Below are positions 1 to 8,689 of a DNA stretch of 64,000 bases, one piece after another (position 1 is the stretch's first letter; every line of letters begins with the position of its first letter). The DNA comes from Qipengyuania profundimaris. GTDB taxonomy: Bacteria > Pseudomonadota > Alphaproteobacteria > Sphingomonadales > Sphingomonadaceae. The position numbers and the translations under genes are program-made. Where the stretch lies: NCBI RefSeq assembly GCF_030717945.1, contig NZ_JAVAIM010000001.1, positions 2,107,131 through 2,171,130 on the forward strand. Direction: 5' to 3'. The notes beneath the pieces are model-generated. The model did no database searches, was not told the origin of the DNA, and worked only from the letters and a program-made list of their open reading frames with translations.

Positions 1-333
1 GTCTATCTCGAACGCGCACTCGTCAATGCAGGATACGCGGTCGACGCAGTGGATCGCGGCACGTCGGCCGTGCCGCTGCTGGAAGACAAGTCTTACGACC
101 TGCTCCTGTCGGACATCGTGATGCCGGAAATGGACGGTATCGAACTTGCCCAGCGCTGCAACGAGATCAGCCCCGATACGAAAGTGATGTTCATCACCGG
201 TTTCGCCGCCGTGACGCTGAAGGCAAGCCGCGAGCAGCCGCACGCGAAGGTGCTGTCGAAACCCTTTCACCTGCGCGATCTCGTGCTCGAAGTGGAACGC
301 GTTCTCGAGGAAAAAGTCAGCGCGCAAATTTAA
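1..333 (+). CDS. cpdR: CpdR-like single-domain response regulator (5' end cut off)
   Basis: The frame is open from base 1, so the start lies upstream of the window; 110 residues are visible. They form the C-terminal most of a receiver domain: the phosphorylated Asp in LLLSDIVMPEMDG, the conserved Thr in MFITGF and the Lys in VLSKPF. The protein ends soon after the last helix, so it has no output domain. In alphaproteobacteria such stand-alone receivers (CpdR) are phosphorylated through CckA-ChpT and control ClpXP-dependent proteolysis of cell-cycle proteins. A cckA gene lies about 31 kb away in this window. DivK is another single-receiver protein, but the sequence around the Asp fits CpdR better. 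Confidence 0.8.
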   Translation, partial: VYLERALVNAGYAVDAVDRGTSAVPLLEDKSYDLLLSDIVMPEMDGIELAQRCNEISPDTKVMFITGFAAVTLKASREQPHAKVLSKPFHLRDLVLEVERVLEEKVSAQI

Positions 334-411
334 GCGGCCATAAGCCTTGCGCGGGTGTTTCAGGCTCGCTAAAGGGCGCGCCTGCCTTGCGAGGCAGCAC
401 GCTGATGGTGT

Positions 412-486
412 GGGCGTATAGCTCAGTGGTAGAGCACTATGTTGACATCGTAGGGGTCCCAAGTTCGAACCTTGGTACGCCCACCA
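412..486 (+). tRNA. tRNA-Val (anticodon GAC)
   Basis: A full cloverleaf can be folded. The acceptor stem GGGCGTA pairs with TACGCCC, followed by A and an encoded CCA end. The D arm is GCTC/GAGC, and the anticodon stem CTATG/CGTAG encloses loop TTGACAT with anticodon GAC. The T arm is CCAAG/CTTGG around TTCGAAC. GAC reads the valine codon GTC. It stands alone between the cpdR-like gene and the EPS-locus end. Confidence 0.97.
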
Positions 487-539
487 TCGCAAACCCGACT
501 TCCTGAATTTTGTGTCAGTTCATCTTTCCTGCAGGTGTC

Positions 540-1700
540 ATGCTGTCTGATCAACAAATGACCATTCAGGATCTTCAGACCGGACGGCGAGCATTCCTCA
601 TCGGCGCGAGCTCGCTCATGGGAGGGTTGCTCGTGCCCGGAACGGCTCTTGCGCGCGAACGCCGATCTACATCTCAATTCGGCTCCGATCACACAGCCCT
701 ACAGGCTGCTTTCGACTGGGCACATGCCACAGACGGCGAGCTGGTTCTGAACAACGACATTACGGTTCGCGGGACTGTCTTCATGGGCTCGCTCACGCTG
801 CTCGATGGTGGCGGCCGGATCATGATCCGCGGTGACCGGGCTTTCTCCATCGAAAAACGCGCGGGTCGCTGGTCGAAGCGCGGCGCGATACTGATGCGAT
901 CGGCCAGAGGAAATTCGCTTTATACGGACCCGCTGGAAACCAGCTACGATGTCGATATCGGCCCCGGCGTCCGCGTGGAATTCGTTCGCTCCAGCCCGAC
1001 TGCGCCCGAAGCCCCGTTCCTCTTCACCGGTTTGAGCCATCTGTCGCGGATCGCGATGGAGTTCGCCGGCTTTTCCAAGGACGGCAATGTTTGCAACGGT
1101 CCGGACTTCTATTTCTACAATCGAGCCGCGATAGCAGGCAATTACCGCCTGACGTTCGATACCAGCACGGCGATCGGGGGCTTCTGGTTCCGTGACGTGG
1201 ACGAACAGCGCCTCGGACCCGAATTCCGTTCGGATTTCCAATTCGCAAACCCGCAATTCGCGAAGACTGGTGGGGAGGACGAATGCGTCGCGATCTATAC
1301 GCTGCGCCGGGCCCCCGGGCATATTCGCGCGCGGGGCTCGCTGACGGTGAGCCAGTCGAATGGACTCGGCTTTTCAATCCTCAACAACTCGGGCGCGTCC
1401 GACCAGAACTTCGACATCGAGCTCACGCAAGTCCGCGTACAGAGCACCACGAAACCGAAGCAACCGGTCTTCAAGATCAGGGACTCGGCACCGCGAATCG
1501 ACAGGATCGAAGCGGTGTTCGTAGGCGCGGAAAAGGCGGACGAGACCGCTTACGTTTTGCGCTGCATCCGGCGCAGCAAGGAGGGCAATGTGCCGCGCAT
1601 CGGAGAGGCCTTGCTGGTCAACGAGAGCACAGGCAATTTCAGGCCGATCGGCCTTGACGGTGAATGCTCGATCGGACGGATGCGGACTATCGGGCTTTAG
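540..1700 (+). CDS. Tat-exported beta-helix-like protein at the end of the EPS locus
   Basis: A protein of about 386 residues with a twin-arginine signal (GRRAFLIGASSLMGG, then a hydrophobic stretch ending ALARE), so export in folded form is expected. The mature part starts with a DHTALQAAFDWA motif and alternating short strands with Gly/Asp turns, as in right-handed beta-helix proteins of the pectate-lyase type. I see no catalytic signature that fixes a reaction. The start ATG at 540 follows a weak AGGT; ATG 558 is a possible alternative, and an upstream in-frame TTG is less likely. It converges on the EPS glycosyltransferase with a 4-base overlap. A polysaccharide lyase or modifier acting on the EPS is a guess from position and fold. 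Confidence 0.6.
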   Translation: MLSDQQMTIQDLQTGRRAFLIGASSLMGGLLVPGTALARERRSTSQFGSDHTALQAAFDWAHATDGELVLNNDITVRGTVFMGSLTLLDGGGRIMIRGDRAFSIEKRAGRWSKRGAILMRSARGNSLYTDPLETSYDVDIGPGVRVEFVRSSPTAPEAPFLFTGLSHLSRIAMEFAGFSKDGNVCNGPDFYFYNRAAIAGNYRLTFDTSTAIGGFWFRDVDEQRLGPEFRSDFQFANPQFAKTGGEDECVAIYTLRRAPGHIRARGSLTVSQSNGLGFSILNNSGASDQNFDIELTQVRVQSTTKPKQPVFKIRDSAPRIDRIEAVFVGAEKADETAYVLRCIRRSKEGNVPRIGEALLVNESTGNFRPIGLDGECSIGRMRTIGL

Positions 1701-2800
1701 TTCCCGCCTGCCAAATCCAGCAGGACCTTTTCGTACTGGGCGAGAATATCGTCCCATCGGAATGCTTCTCGATGGCGTGAGCGTGCTGCGGACCGAGCCG
1801 CCTGCAGCCACGCACCCCCGGTGGTAGTGTCAGAAATAATGGCGTCGAGGTCGTTTTCGTCCGTAAAATAGCGATGACCCTCGCCCGCCACCCAGCGGTT
1901 GAAGCGATTGTCATGCGCGATTACGGCGTTCCCCGCGCCTAGCGCTTCCACCAGCGAGGGGTTCGTCCCGCCTACCGTGTGCCCGTGCAAATACGCTTGC
2001 GCGTGGAACCGGAGGCTCTGGACGATAGCCTGATCGTAGATCGCTCCCGGAAAAAGAACCTCGTCCCCAGCGCTCGCCTTCACCTCGCGGTGATACGCAT
2101 TCCGGTCGTCGAAATTGCCGAGGACGACAAGTTTCGCTCCGCGCGGACGGCGCGAATAGGCGCGCACAATCTCGAGAATGCTGTTCTCGGGCTCGATCCT
2201 GGCAATCGACACGAGGTAGGACTGTGGAGCCAATCCCATCGGCAAGAGAACCGTAGGATCCGCCTCTTCGATAAGATCTCCGCCATAGGGTATGACCGCC
2301 GGCTGTTTGCGGCACCTTCGCGCGACATGCTCCGCGATGGCAGGATGATCGGCAATCGGCACGCTGCAGATATTGGCGCCGGCGACTTCGTTGACGAAGA
2401 ACCACGTCTTGGCGCCTATGCCCCACTTTTCGCGTTTCCACTCGATCCCGTCCATATTCATCGCGATCTTACGTCCGCGCACCCTCTCGAGCCCGCAGAA
2501 AATGGCGGTGTTGTAACCGAGCACCAGATCCACGCCCGGCCGCTTCACAACATCGCGGACGCATGCCAGGTCGAATTCCATCGTGCCCACCGCGCCGCTC
2601 AGTCGCGGCGAGAAATGCACCCGCTTGATACCTTCCCATGTGTCTTCATGACGGGCCGACGCATCCTGGCCTTCGGACTGGCAATACACCAGCACATCGT
2701 GACCGCGGTCACGCATATAAGGTGCAAGCTTGGCAGCGAAGCTTTCGAAGCCGCCGTGTGCTGCAGGAAGGCCGCGGATCCCCAGAATATTCAGTTGCAT
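1697..2800 (-). CDS. Glycosyltransferase, DUF1972/GT4-type
   Basis: A 367-residue protein beginning MQLNILGIRGLPAAHGGFES, the typical N-terminus of DUF1972-type glycosyltransferases often linked to rhamnosyl transfer. The C-terminal half has a GT4-like nucleotide-sugar region (LVSIARIEPENSILEIVRAY, then GGTNPSLVEALGAGNAVIAHD). It should add a sugar to the lipid-linked EPS repeat unit on the cytoplasmic face. Its ATG overlaps the TGA of the preceding polymerase-like gene by one base, so translation is probably coupled. It is the last gene of the minus-strand EPS run. Donor and acceptor cannot be read from sequence; rhamnose is plausible because rfbABCD is in the locus. Confidence 0.85.
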   Translation of the reverse strand: MQLNILGIRGLPAAHGGFESFAAKLAPYMRDRGHDVLVYCQSEGQDASARHEDTWEGIKRVHFSPRLSGAVGTMEFDLACVRDVVKRPGVDLVLGYNTAIFCGLERVRGRKIAMNMDGIEWKREKWGIGAKTWFFVNEVAGANICSVPIADHPAIAEHVARRCRKQPAVIPYGGDLIEEADPTVLLPMGLAPQSYLVSIARIEPENSILEIVRAYSRRPRGAKLVVLGNFDDRNAYHREVKASAGDEVLFPGAIYDQAIVQSLRFHAQAYLHGHTVGGTNPSLVEALGAGNAVIAHDNRFNRWVAGEGHRYFTDENDLDAIISDTTTGGAWLQAARSAARSRHREAFRWDDILAQYEKVLLDLAGGN

Positions 2801-4107
2801 CAGATCGACAGTTTCTTCCGAACGGGTTTGATTTTCAGCGCGTAAGCCAGTGCGACTGCAAAGGGGATCAGCAGGTGATCGTCAGTGTAAATCGGCGCCG
2901 CCATCGACGCGATCGCCAGACTGACCATGATCCCTGCCGATGCGAAAATGGCGCCCCCAGCCTCGGTCTGCATCCGTCTGAGCGCTTGGAGGATCGGCCA
3001 GAAAATAAGCCCGAGAAACGCGAAGAACCCGAAATATCCGGCTTGTGCGAGGACCTTGGGCCAGAAGACATCCATCAGATAACCGCCATCACGCCGGCTG
3101 CCGCCCTGCAAACGGCTAATCCCTGTTTGGACATAATATGGCGAATAGGCGAGATCGCGCGACCCCTTGGACATGAATGTGCTGGCACCGGTTCCGAGGG
3201 GGAAGTGACCATTCGCCAGATCAACGGATACCGGATAAGCGACAGTCCGGACGGTCCGCGATCCGCGCTCGCCCAGAAAGATGTCGATCCGGTTCATCGC
3301 CGCCGAACGAACGGGCGATTCGAACGTAAGAGCAATTGCGGCAAGACCGGTCAGTGCCATGCCGAAGATCGCGGCCCGGCCGATACGGCGTCCCGGCTTC
3401 AAAGAGTAGAAGAGGATTACAGCGATAATCGCCGACCCGATCTCTTTCACGGAGAGATGAACCGCGATACTCAGGCCCAGTGCGGCGGTGACGGGCAATA
3501 CGTATTTGCCCAACCTCGAGCGATTGCCGACGCGAATCATCGACAGTGCGGCGATGAATGCGATCAGCTGCAACTGCGCCGATTTGGTTTTGTGATTAAG
3601 GAAGCCTGTCGGGACGGAGAGACCCGACCGCTGCTGCAATGGTATCCCATAGGCATTGGTCGTCGAAAAGAGATCATGGATGATGAACAGCAGGTTCAGC
3701 ACGCCCGCTGCGACCAACAGCAAGATGAAAGTCTTGAAAAACCTTTCCAATTCGTCGGCAGGGACGAAGACGAGCAGCAGGAATGCGAAGACAAAGGGTT
3801 TGCTGTCCAGCGCGAAATCCAGGCCGAAACTCTGCCAGGTCGGCAAATAGGGATTGCCATTCACCAAGGTCGAAACGAGCAGCAGGAACAAATAGCCGCC
3901 GTATAGCAACAGGAACCTGCGGATTTCCGCGTCGGCAAGCGGCCGTGCGATGATGAAGGCAAGAGGGGCAAGCGCCAGCGCGATAATAGCCGCTGCATCG
4001 GGCACCGGTTCGAACGGCGTTTCTGCCGCCAGGAGGTTGCCCGCCAGATAAACCAGGAAAACCGCGATGACGGCGAAGCGGACCAGGGTCGATACGCGCA
4101 GGATCAT
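2800..4107 (-). CDS. Wzy/O-antigen-ligase-like polysaccharide polymerase
   Basis: A 435-residue integral membrane protein with about ten or more hydrophobic segments from residue 10 to the end (for example FAVIAVFLVYLAGNLLA). It has a longer polar loop at about residues 260-330 containing RDLAYSPYYVQTG, as in the periplasmic loop of Wzy polymerases and WaaL ligases. Its start overlaps the upstream glycosyltransferase by 4 bases (ATGA) and its stop overlaps the downstream ATG by one base. Polymerisation of flipped repeat units in the periplasm is the likely role. A second protein of this kind lies at 16133-17497, so which one is the polymerase is open. Confidence 0.75.
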   Translation of the reverse strand: MILRVSTLVRFAVIAVFLVYLAGNLLAAETPFEPVPDAAAIIALALAPLAFIIARPLADAEIRRFLLLYGGYLFLLLVSTLVNGNPYLPTWQSFGLDFALDSKPFVFAFLLLVFVPADELERFFKTFILLLVAAGVLNLLFIIHDLFSTTNAYGIPLQQRSGLSVPTGFLNHKTKSAQLQLIAFIAALSMIRVGNRSRLGKYVLPVTAALGLSIAVHLSVKEIGSAIIAVILFYSLKPGRRIGRAAIFGMALTGLAAIALTFESPVRSAAMNRIDIFLGERGSRTVRTVAYPVSVDLANGHFPLGTGASTFMSKGSRDLAYSPYYVQTGISRLQGGSRRDGGYLMDVFWPKVLAQAGYFGFFAFLGLIFWPILQALRRMQTEAGGAIFASAGIMVSLAIASMAAPIYTDDHLLIPFAVALAYALKIKPVRKKLSI

Positions 4108-5351
4108 GCCACCCTATCCTCTTTCACGCCAAGTGCGGCGTACACTTCGAGCATCTCCGAAATGTACCGCTCTTTCGAGAAGCGCTCCAGTGCAAGGGAG
4201 CGGCCGGCCGCTCCCCGTTGGCGCAAGTCCGCCGGCGACATTGCGTCGACTTCCTTGAGGCGCTCGGCAAGCACACGCGCATTACCCGAAGGAAACAGCC
4301 AGCCGCACGTGTCGTGTGCGTCCGGGTGGGCCAGTTCCGGGATGCCGCCGATATCCGCACCAATCAACGGACGCTCGAGCTGAAATGCTTCGAGAACGGC
4401 CAGCGGCGCGTTCTCGTAGCATTCCGATGGCATCACGACTGCCCGCGCCGCACCGACCTGTTCCCACAGCTTGTCGCCATCGAGACGCCCGAAGAATGTC
4501 ACCGGCGCTTCGAGCTGCCTCGCTAGGTTCTGCAGTTCCTGCTCGATCGGTCCCGTGCCGACGATATCGACTGCAACGCCTGCTATGGCCGACGCTTCGA
4601 TCAGGGTGGAAACACCTTTCTCTGGCGAAAGCCGGCCAAAAAACAGGATGCGCCCACTATAGTCCGCACGGAAACGGGTATCGATGATCCGGGTGAAGTT
4701 CGGAATGTAGGTGATCCGATCGCTCGGCCAGCCCCATTCGATCAGTTTGTCCCGATTGAAGGTGCTGGGCGCCACCACCATGTCGAGGTTGTTCTCGTAG
4801 CTACCCAGCGCGCGGTGAAGATAGGCCTCGGCGGCCACTGTAGCGCTTGCTGCCAGAGACCCCTTGATGCAGCGCTTGCGGACGACATTCATGTAATTGC
4901 CGCCCTTGCAGGCTTCGCAAACTCCCTCTGGCGACCGCATGAGATAGGCGGGACATCCAATTTTCAGATCGTGCGAAGTCAGCACGATAGGAATTCCCGC
5001 GTCTTTCAACACCGGAAATACCGACGGCGTCAGATGATGATAGATGCAGTGCACATGCGCGATATCGATTTGCTTGTCCGAGACCAGACGCTCCGCTTTC
5101 CGTCGCGCATCGACGTTGTAGATCGAGCGCCCTGCGGTGCGAAGCTTGTCGATCGGGCCCTCGACGAACTCGTAATCGACCAGATCCGCGAAATACCGCT
5201 CATCGTCGCTGGGAAAATTCCGCGGATGCTTCATCGACATGAAGCTGGTGCGCCACCCACGCTCGCGTAGCAACTCTGCGTGATCGAAATAGACCGCGTC
5301 AGAACCGCCTCTGCGATAGTGGTAACTGTTCAGGGACAGGAGATGGGGCAA
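4104..5351 (-). CDS. GT4-family glycosyltransferase
   Basis: A 415-residue protein with GT-B fold signatures: an N-terminal RRGGSDAVYFDHAELL segment, a middle VAPSTFNRDKLIEWG, a donor-site start ILFFGRLSPEKGVSTLIEAS, and PSECYENAPLAVLEAFQLERP with the EX7E-type motif. The N-terminal CPAYLMRSPEGVCEACKGG segment with Cys pairs is common in a subgroup of EPS GT4 enzymes. Translation appears to start at TTG (5351), two bases after the sulfotransferase stop; the next in-frame ATG would remove 37 residues including the conserved N-terminus. It should extend the EPS repeat unit. Confidence 0.85.
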   Translation of the reverse strand: MPHLLSLNSYHYRRGGSDAVYFDHAELLRERGWRTSFMSMKHPRNFPSDDERYFADLVDYEFVEGPIDKLRTAGRSIYNVDARRKAERLVSDKQIDIAHVHCIYHHLTPSVFPVLKDAGIPIVLTSHDLKIGCPAYLMRSPEGVCEACKGGNYMNVVRKRCIKGSLAASATVAAEAYLHRALGSYENNLDMVVAPSTFNRDKLIEWGWPSDRITYIPNFTRIIDTRFRADYSGRILFFGRLSPEKGVSTLIEASAIAGVAVDIVGTGPIEQELQNLARQLEAPVTFFGRLDGDKLWEQVGAARAVVMPSECYENAPLAVLEAFQLERPLIGADIGGIPELAHPDAHDTCGWLFPSGNARVLAERLKEVDAMSPADLRQRGAAGRSLALERFSKERYISEMLEVYAALGVKEDRVA

Positions 5352-5353
5352 TG

Positions 5354-6376
5354 TCAGGTGTCTCTGGCGCTCACGGAATTTACGCTCGAGTGGTAACCTG
5401 ACGCCGCAAGCTCCGCTTGGAAAGGCTTTACGAGTTCTGGCATTAGCTCCAGGCGACCGTGCGTATTCGCCTCTTCCAGAATATAACGAGCATATTCGAA
5501 GAATTTCTCATCGACTTCGAGCGAAACTCGATCCAGAACTCTGTGGAGGGTCGCTTCCGGATCGGCGCATAATTCTTCGTATTTCACGACGATGACATCG
5601 TCGGCGCCATCGACCTTGCGAAGTTCGCGAGAGCTGAGAATCCACTCCACGGCGGCGCGATCGCGGTCGTCGGTAACGGATCGAAGTTTATCCTGGATTT
5701 CGTACAGATCCGAATGTTCAGGCACAAGCTGTTCAATCAGCAGATGCCACTTGCGGCTGTCGAGCCCCCACCAGTCTTCTTCACCTTCGGCGCTTTCACG
5801 TCCCTCCAGCTTCGACCATCGATCTATAGAAGAGCAGGTGTGCACACCATCGCGTTGCAAGGCGATGAAGTTTGCTTTGGGAAACAGGGCGCGCACAAAC
5901 GGAAGCCGAAAAAGCAGCTCGGGGTATTTGTCGACGACGCGCTTTGCGACGCCCAGACGGAGCACCATCGAATATATCCGGGCAATTTTCTTCGCAAGAT
6001 TCGGACTGGCATCCGATTCAGGCAGCCTGATTGTCGCCGCTCCCTGCATGTAGTTCCCGGCGATATCCTCTGCACCATGCGCATAATGCCAAACGGCCTT
6101 GGGCTCGTTCAGAAACGCAGCGTCCTTGTGCATCGCAAACAATTTGCCGAGGATCGTGGTGCCCGACCGTCCGGTACCGATGATGTAGATCGGCTCGTAC
6201 GCCTCCTTTTTCGCAGGGAGCTTGGTCGCCAATACGAAGCTACCGAAAACGACGGGATTGATCCACCTGCCCTTCGTGGTCAGAGGGCGGCCTTCTACCA
6301 AGGCCCAAGAATAAATGCGGGCAAGAATTTTCCCCGGCCGCTTGCGGAGCATGCTGCGGTCAATTTGCGCTACCAT
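5354..6376 (-). CDS. Sulfotransferase (first of a pair)
   Basis: A 340-residue protein with the 5'-phosphosulfate-binding loop IYIIGTGRSGTTILGKLF at about residues 62-79. Further motifs are DKYPELLFRLPFVRALFPKA and FIALQRDGVHTCSSI, matching the 3'-phosphate-binding region of PAPS-dependent sulfotransferases. It should transfer sulfate from PAPS to a sugar hydroxyl, here presumably the EPS. The gene lies 56 bases after a second sulfotransferase gene and directly before a glycosyltransferase in the same run. No PAPS-synthesis gene (cysDNC) is in the window. The acceptor is inferred from context. Confidence 0.85.
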   Translation of the reverse strand: MVAQIDRSMLRKRPGKILARIYSWALVEGRPLTTKGRWINPVVFGSFVLATKLPAKKEAYEPIYIIGTGRSGTTILGKLFAMHKDAAFLNEPKAVWHYAHGAEDIAGNYMQGAATIRLPESDASPNLAKKIARIYSMVLRLGVAKRVVDKYPELLFRLPFVRALFPKANFIALQRDGVHTCSSIDRWSKLEGRESAEGEEDWWGLDSRKWHLLIEQLVPEHSDLYEIQDKLRSVTDDRDRAAVEWILSSRELRKVDGADDVIVVKYEELCADPEATLHRVLDRVSLEVDEKFFEYARYILEEANTHGRLELMPELVKPFQAELAASGYHSSVNSVSARDT

Positions 6377-6432
6377 TTCAGTTCGGCTTTCGTAGTTGCG
6401 ACAAGCGCGACCCGGTCTTTAATCTCTGGCGT

Positions 6433-7365
6433 TCAATCAGCTTTCCAGTGGCTTAAATCTTTGCCCGTCATTCGGGACAGCTGATCGATGTCATCGTGGA
6501 ACCTACGGGTGTAGAGGGCCCGTTCCTCAGCGCCCAACTTCTGCGGACGCTTGCTCCCCGGCCTCGGCCGGAGGTTCCGCTTAATTGCCAACCGCAGATC
6601 GTTGCGCCTGGCGGGTGGGATCAGCTTACGCATAACGAACGACACCGGCGCTAGCACAGGCAAATCACCGCGACTAGCCATCAGGACAAGTCGTCGCCAA
6701 CTTGTCAGAGGTTCGTGAGAGGCGTTCTTTTCGACGACCGGATCAATGGTAAACGGCTCTAGATCGAGAAAATCGAATACCTTGCTGCAAGCGCCCTGCG
6801 GGTCGGCCAGCAGATCCTCGAAGAACAGTACGAGGACGTTCTCGAGACCGAATTCGCTCTGCCAAACCGAGATGTTCCGAGCATATTCTCCGGTTCCGAA
6901 ATAAGGCTGCGGTATAACCACGTCCCCCTTTCCGTTGATGGACTGCTCTTCATCGAGAGCATCCGCGAAAGAGGCGCAGGACGTGTCTTCGAGTTGTCGG
7001 TGATAGACATAGGCGGAATAAGCCCGGTCCACCGGTTGCCTCACCACGCAAATGATCTTCGCATCGCCGACTTCCTGACGGATTGCGCGTGCGACCTCTG
7101 GGACTGCGAAATACCCGGTCGATGCATCGAGCCGGTATTTCGAGTGCTTCCCCTCCGTATACAGCGAGCGATAGGTCTCGCTTTTGGCATATGCGAGGCG
7201 TTGCGGCTTTCCATTGGGCTTCGCCAACGGCTTGTCGATCGCCGTCAGGAAGTGCGCAGGCTCTTTAACGCTCGGCAGGAAAATTTCCGGGTGCTGCGCT
7301 ATCAACGCAGCAAGAAAGGTCGTTCCCGACTTCTGCGCGCCAGGCATAATCAAGTTTGGAAGCAC
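6433..7365 (-). CDS. Sulfotransferase (second of a pair)
   Basis: A 310-residue PAPS-dependent sulfotransferase. The phosphosulfate loop MPGAQKSGTTFLAALI lies near the N-terminus. KIICVVRQPVDRAYSAYVYH supplies the 3'-phosphate-binding Arg/Ser pattern, and VLVLFFEDLLADPQG is typical of the heparan-sulfotransferase-like fold. It starts with GTG at 7365; ATG at 7347 would cut into the first strand. It is only distantly similar to its neighbour at 5354-6376, so the two probably sulfate different positions or sugars rather than being recent duplicates. It follows the flippase gene by 14 bases. Confidence 0.87.
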   Translation of the reverse strand: MLPNLIMPGAQKSGTTFLAALIAQHPEIFLPSVKEPAHFLTAIDKPLAKPNGKPQRLAYAKSETYRSLYTEGKHSKYRLDASTGYFAVPEVARAIRQEVGDAKIICVVRQPVDRAYSAYVYHRQLEDTSCASFADALDEEQSINGKGDVVIPQPYFGTGEYARNISVWQSEFGLENVLVLFFEDLLADPQGACSKVFDFLDLEPFTIDPVVEKNASHEPLTSWRRLVLMASRGDLPVLAPVSFVMRKLIPPARRNDLRLAIKRNLRPRPGSKRPQKLGAEERALYTRRFHDDIDQLSRMTGKDLSHWKAD

Positions 7366-7379
7366 GTCTGGCCTATCGT

Positions 7380-8663
7380 TTATGAAACGCGAGTTTTGGT
7401 GAAGGAGGAGAGACTGAACGGAGCGACATCCGCAGCGAAATAGGCTGATAACGCTATGAGAATTTTTCGCAAGAGTTCAAACCCCGCGACGGTGTAAGCC
7501 ACCGCCGACAAATCGCCGGTGCCGGTCACAAGGAACAGGGCAGCCACAGCGCAAAGTGCGCAACCTATATTCACCGAGGCCAGCAGCTTTTGCCGCTTGG
7601 CCGTGATGAGGATTATCCCCGGCAGGCCAAGCAGGCCACCAATTGCGTAGCCGGCGACGAGTATGGTCAGCGCTTCTCGCGTCGCCCCGCTGGCTGTGCC
7701 GAACAGAGGCGCGTAGAGAGGATAGGCGAAAACCAGAACTGCACCCGTGACGATACTCGCCGCTCCGATCAGAAGGGTGGCGTAGGTGAAGAGCTTTCGC
7801 ACTCCGGGCAGATCGTTTTCGCGCATCATCACCGCGATCCGCGGCATGATCACCATCTGCATGGGGAGCAGAAAGAACCCACACATTAGCGCGATCCGGT
7901 TGGCGGGAAAGTATTCCGCAGCCACCGTTGGCGACATCCGTTCTCCGACGAGGAAGACGTCGATCGTATTCATCGCGGTCAGTGCCACGGCGGAGAACAT
8001 CAGGGCCGCGCCCGCGCCCATCCGCTCGCCCCCGAACGATCTCCCGAAGCTACCCAACAGCTTGCGCGGGCTGAACGACAATCGCGCGGCCTGACCGCCG
8101 ACGATAACCAGCAGGACGACCGCGCAAAGCGGTGCGACGATGTCGATCGTGGTCGAGAAGCCGCCGAAGAACAGCGCTCCGGTCGCAAGAATTGCGGCAC
8201 CGCGCCAGAGTATGTCTTTCGGGGCGAAGGCGAGGAAATACCGATCCTGGCTTCGCGCGGCACCCGACAGGACGAGATTGATCCCCAGGAGCGCTGTGAT
8301 CGCTCCGGCCGATCCGGCCACCAAGGCCGAGTAACCTGCAACCAGAAAATAGGCCCCGATCGCAGCCCCGGTCAGCACCGAAACGGCGAGCACCAGACCG
8401 TAGGCCTCGTGCAAATAGGCTTGCGCCTGCTCCGTGTCCTTGCGCGCGACCAGAGGAGCCACCTCGCGCACGGCCAGTTCAGCTTGGCCGAACCCGGCAA
8501 TGGCTGCAGCAAGGGTCGCTACCGATACGACCATGGCCAGAAGGCCGTAGTCATCCTTCGGCATCCACAGGGAGAGCGCGGACACGAAGGCCAGCGAAAC
8601 CCCGATCGCGATCACGCGAAGAATGGTGGTGTAGCCACCAAACTTGATCAGCCATTTGAGCAT
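7380..8663 (-). CDS. Wzx-type oligosaccharide flippase
   Basis: A 427-residue membrane protein with 12 or more hydrophobic helices spread over its length and few long loops. It starts MLKWLIKFGGYTTILRVIAIG, a common N-terminus of MOP/PST-family polysaccharide flippases. The middle segment AAEYFPANRIALMCGFFLLPMQMVIMPRIA matches the conserved region of that family. It should move the undecaprenyl-linked repeat unit across the inner membrane for polymerisation. It sits between rfbA (26 bases upstream) and the sulfotransferases, within one probable operon. Confidence 0.88.
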   Translation of the reverse strand: MLKWLIKFGGYTTILRVIAIGVSLAFVSALSLWMPKDDYGLLAMVVSVATLAAAIAGFGQAELAVREVAPLVARKDTEQAQAYLHEAYGLVLAVSVLTGAAIGAYFLVAGYSALVAGSAGAITALLGINLVLSGAARSQDRYFLAFAPKDILWRGAAILATGALFFGGFSTTIDIVAPLCAVVLLVIVGGQAARLSFSPRKLLGSFGRSFGGERMGAGAALMFSAVALTAMNTIDVFLVGERMSPTVAAEYFPANRIALMCGFFLLPMQMVIMPRIAVMMRENDLPGVRKLFTYATLLIGAASIVTGAVLVFAYPLYAPLFGTASGATREALTILVAGYAIGGLLGLPGIILITAKRQKLLASVNIGCALCAVAALFLVTGTGDLSAVAYTVAGFELLRKILIALSAYFAADVAPFSLSSFTKTRVS

Positions 8664-8689
8664 GTCGCGCCGCGATCACCTTTGCCGTG

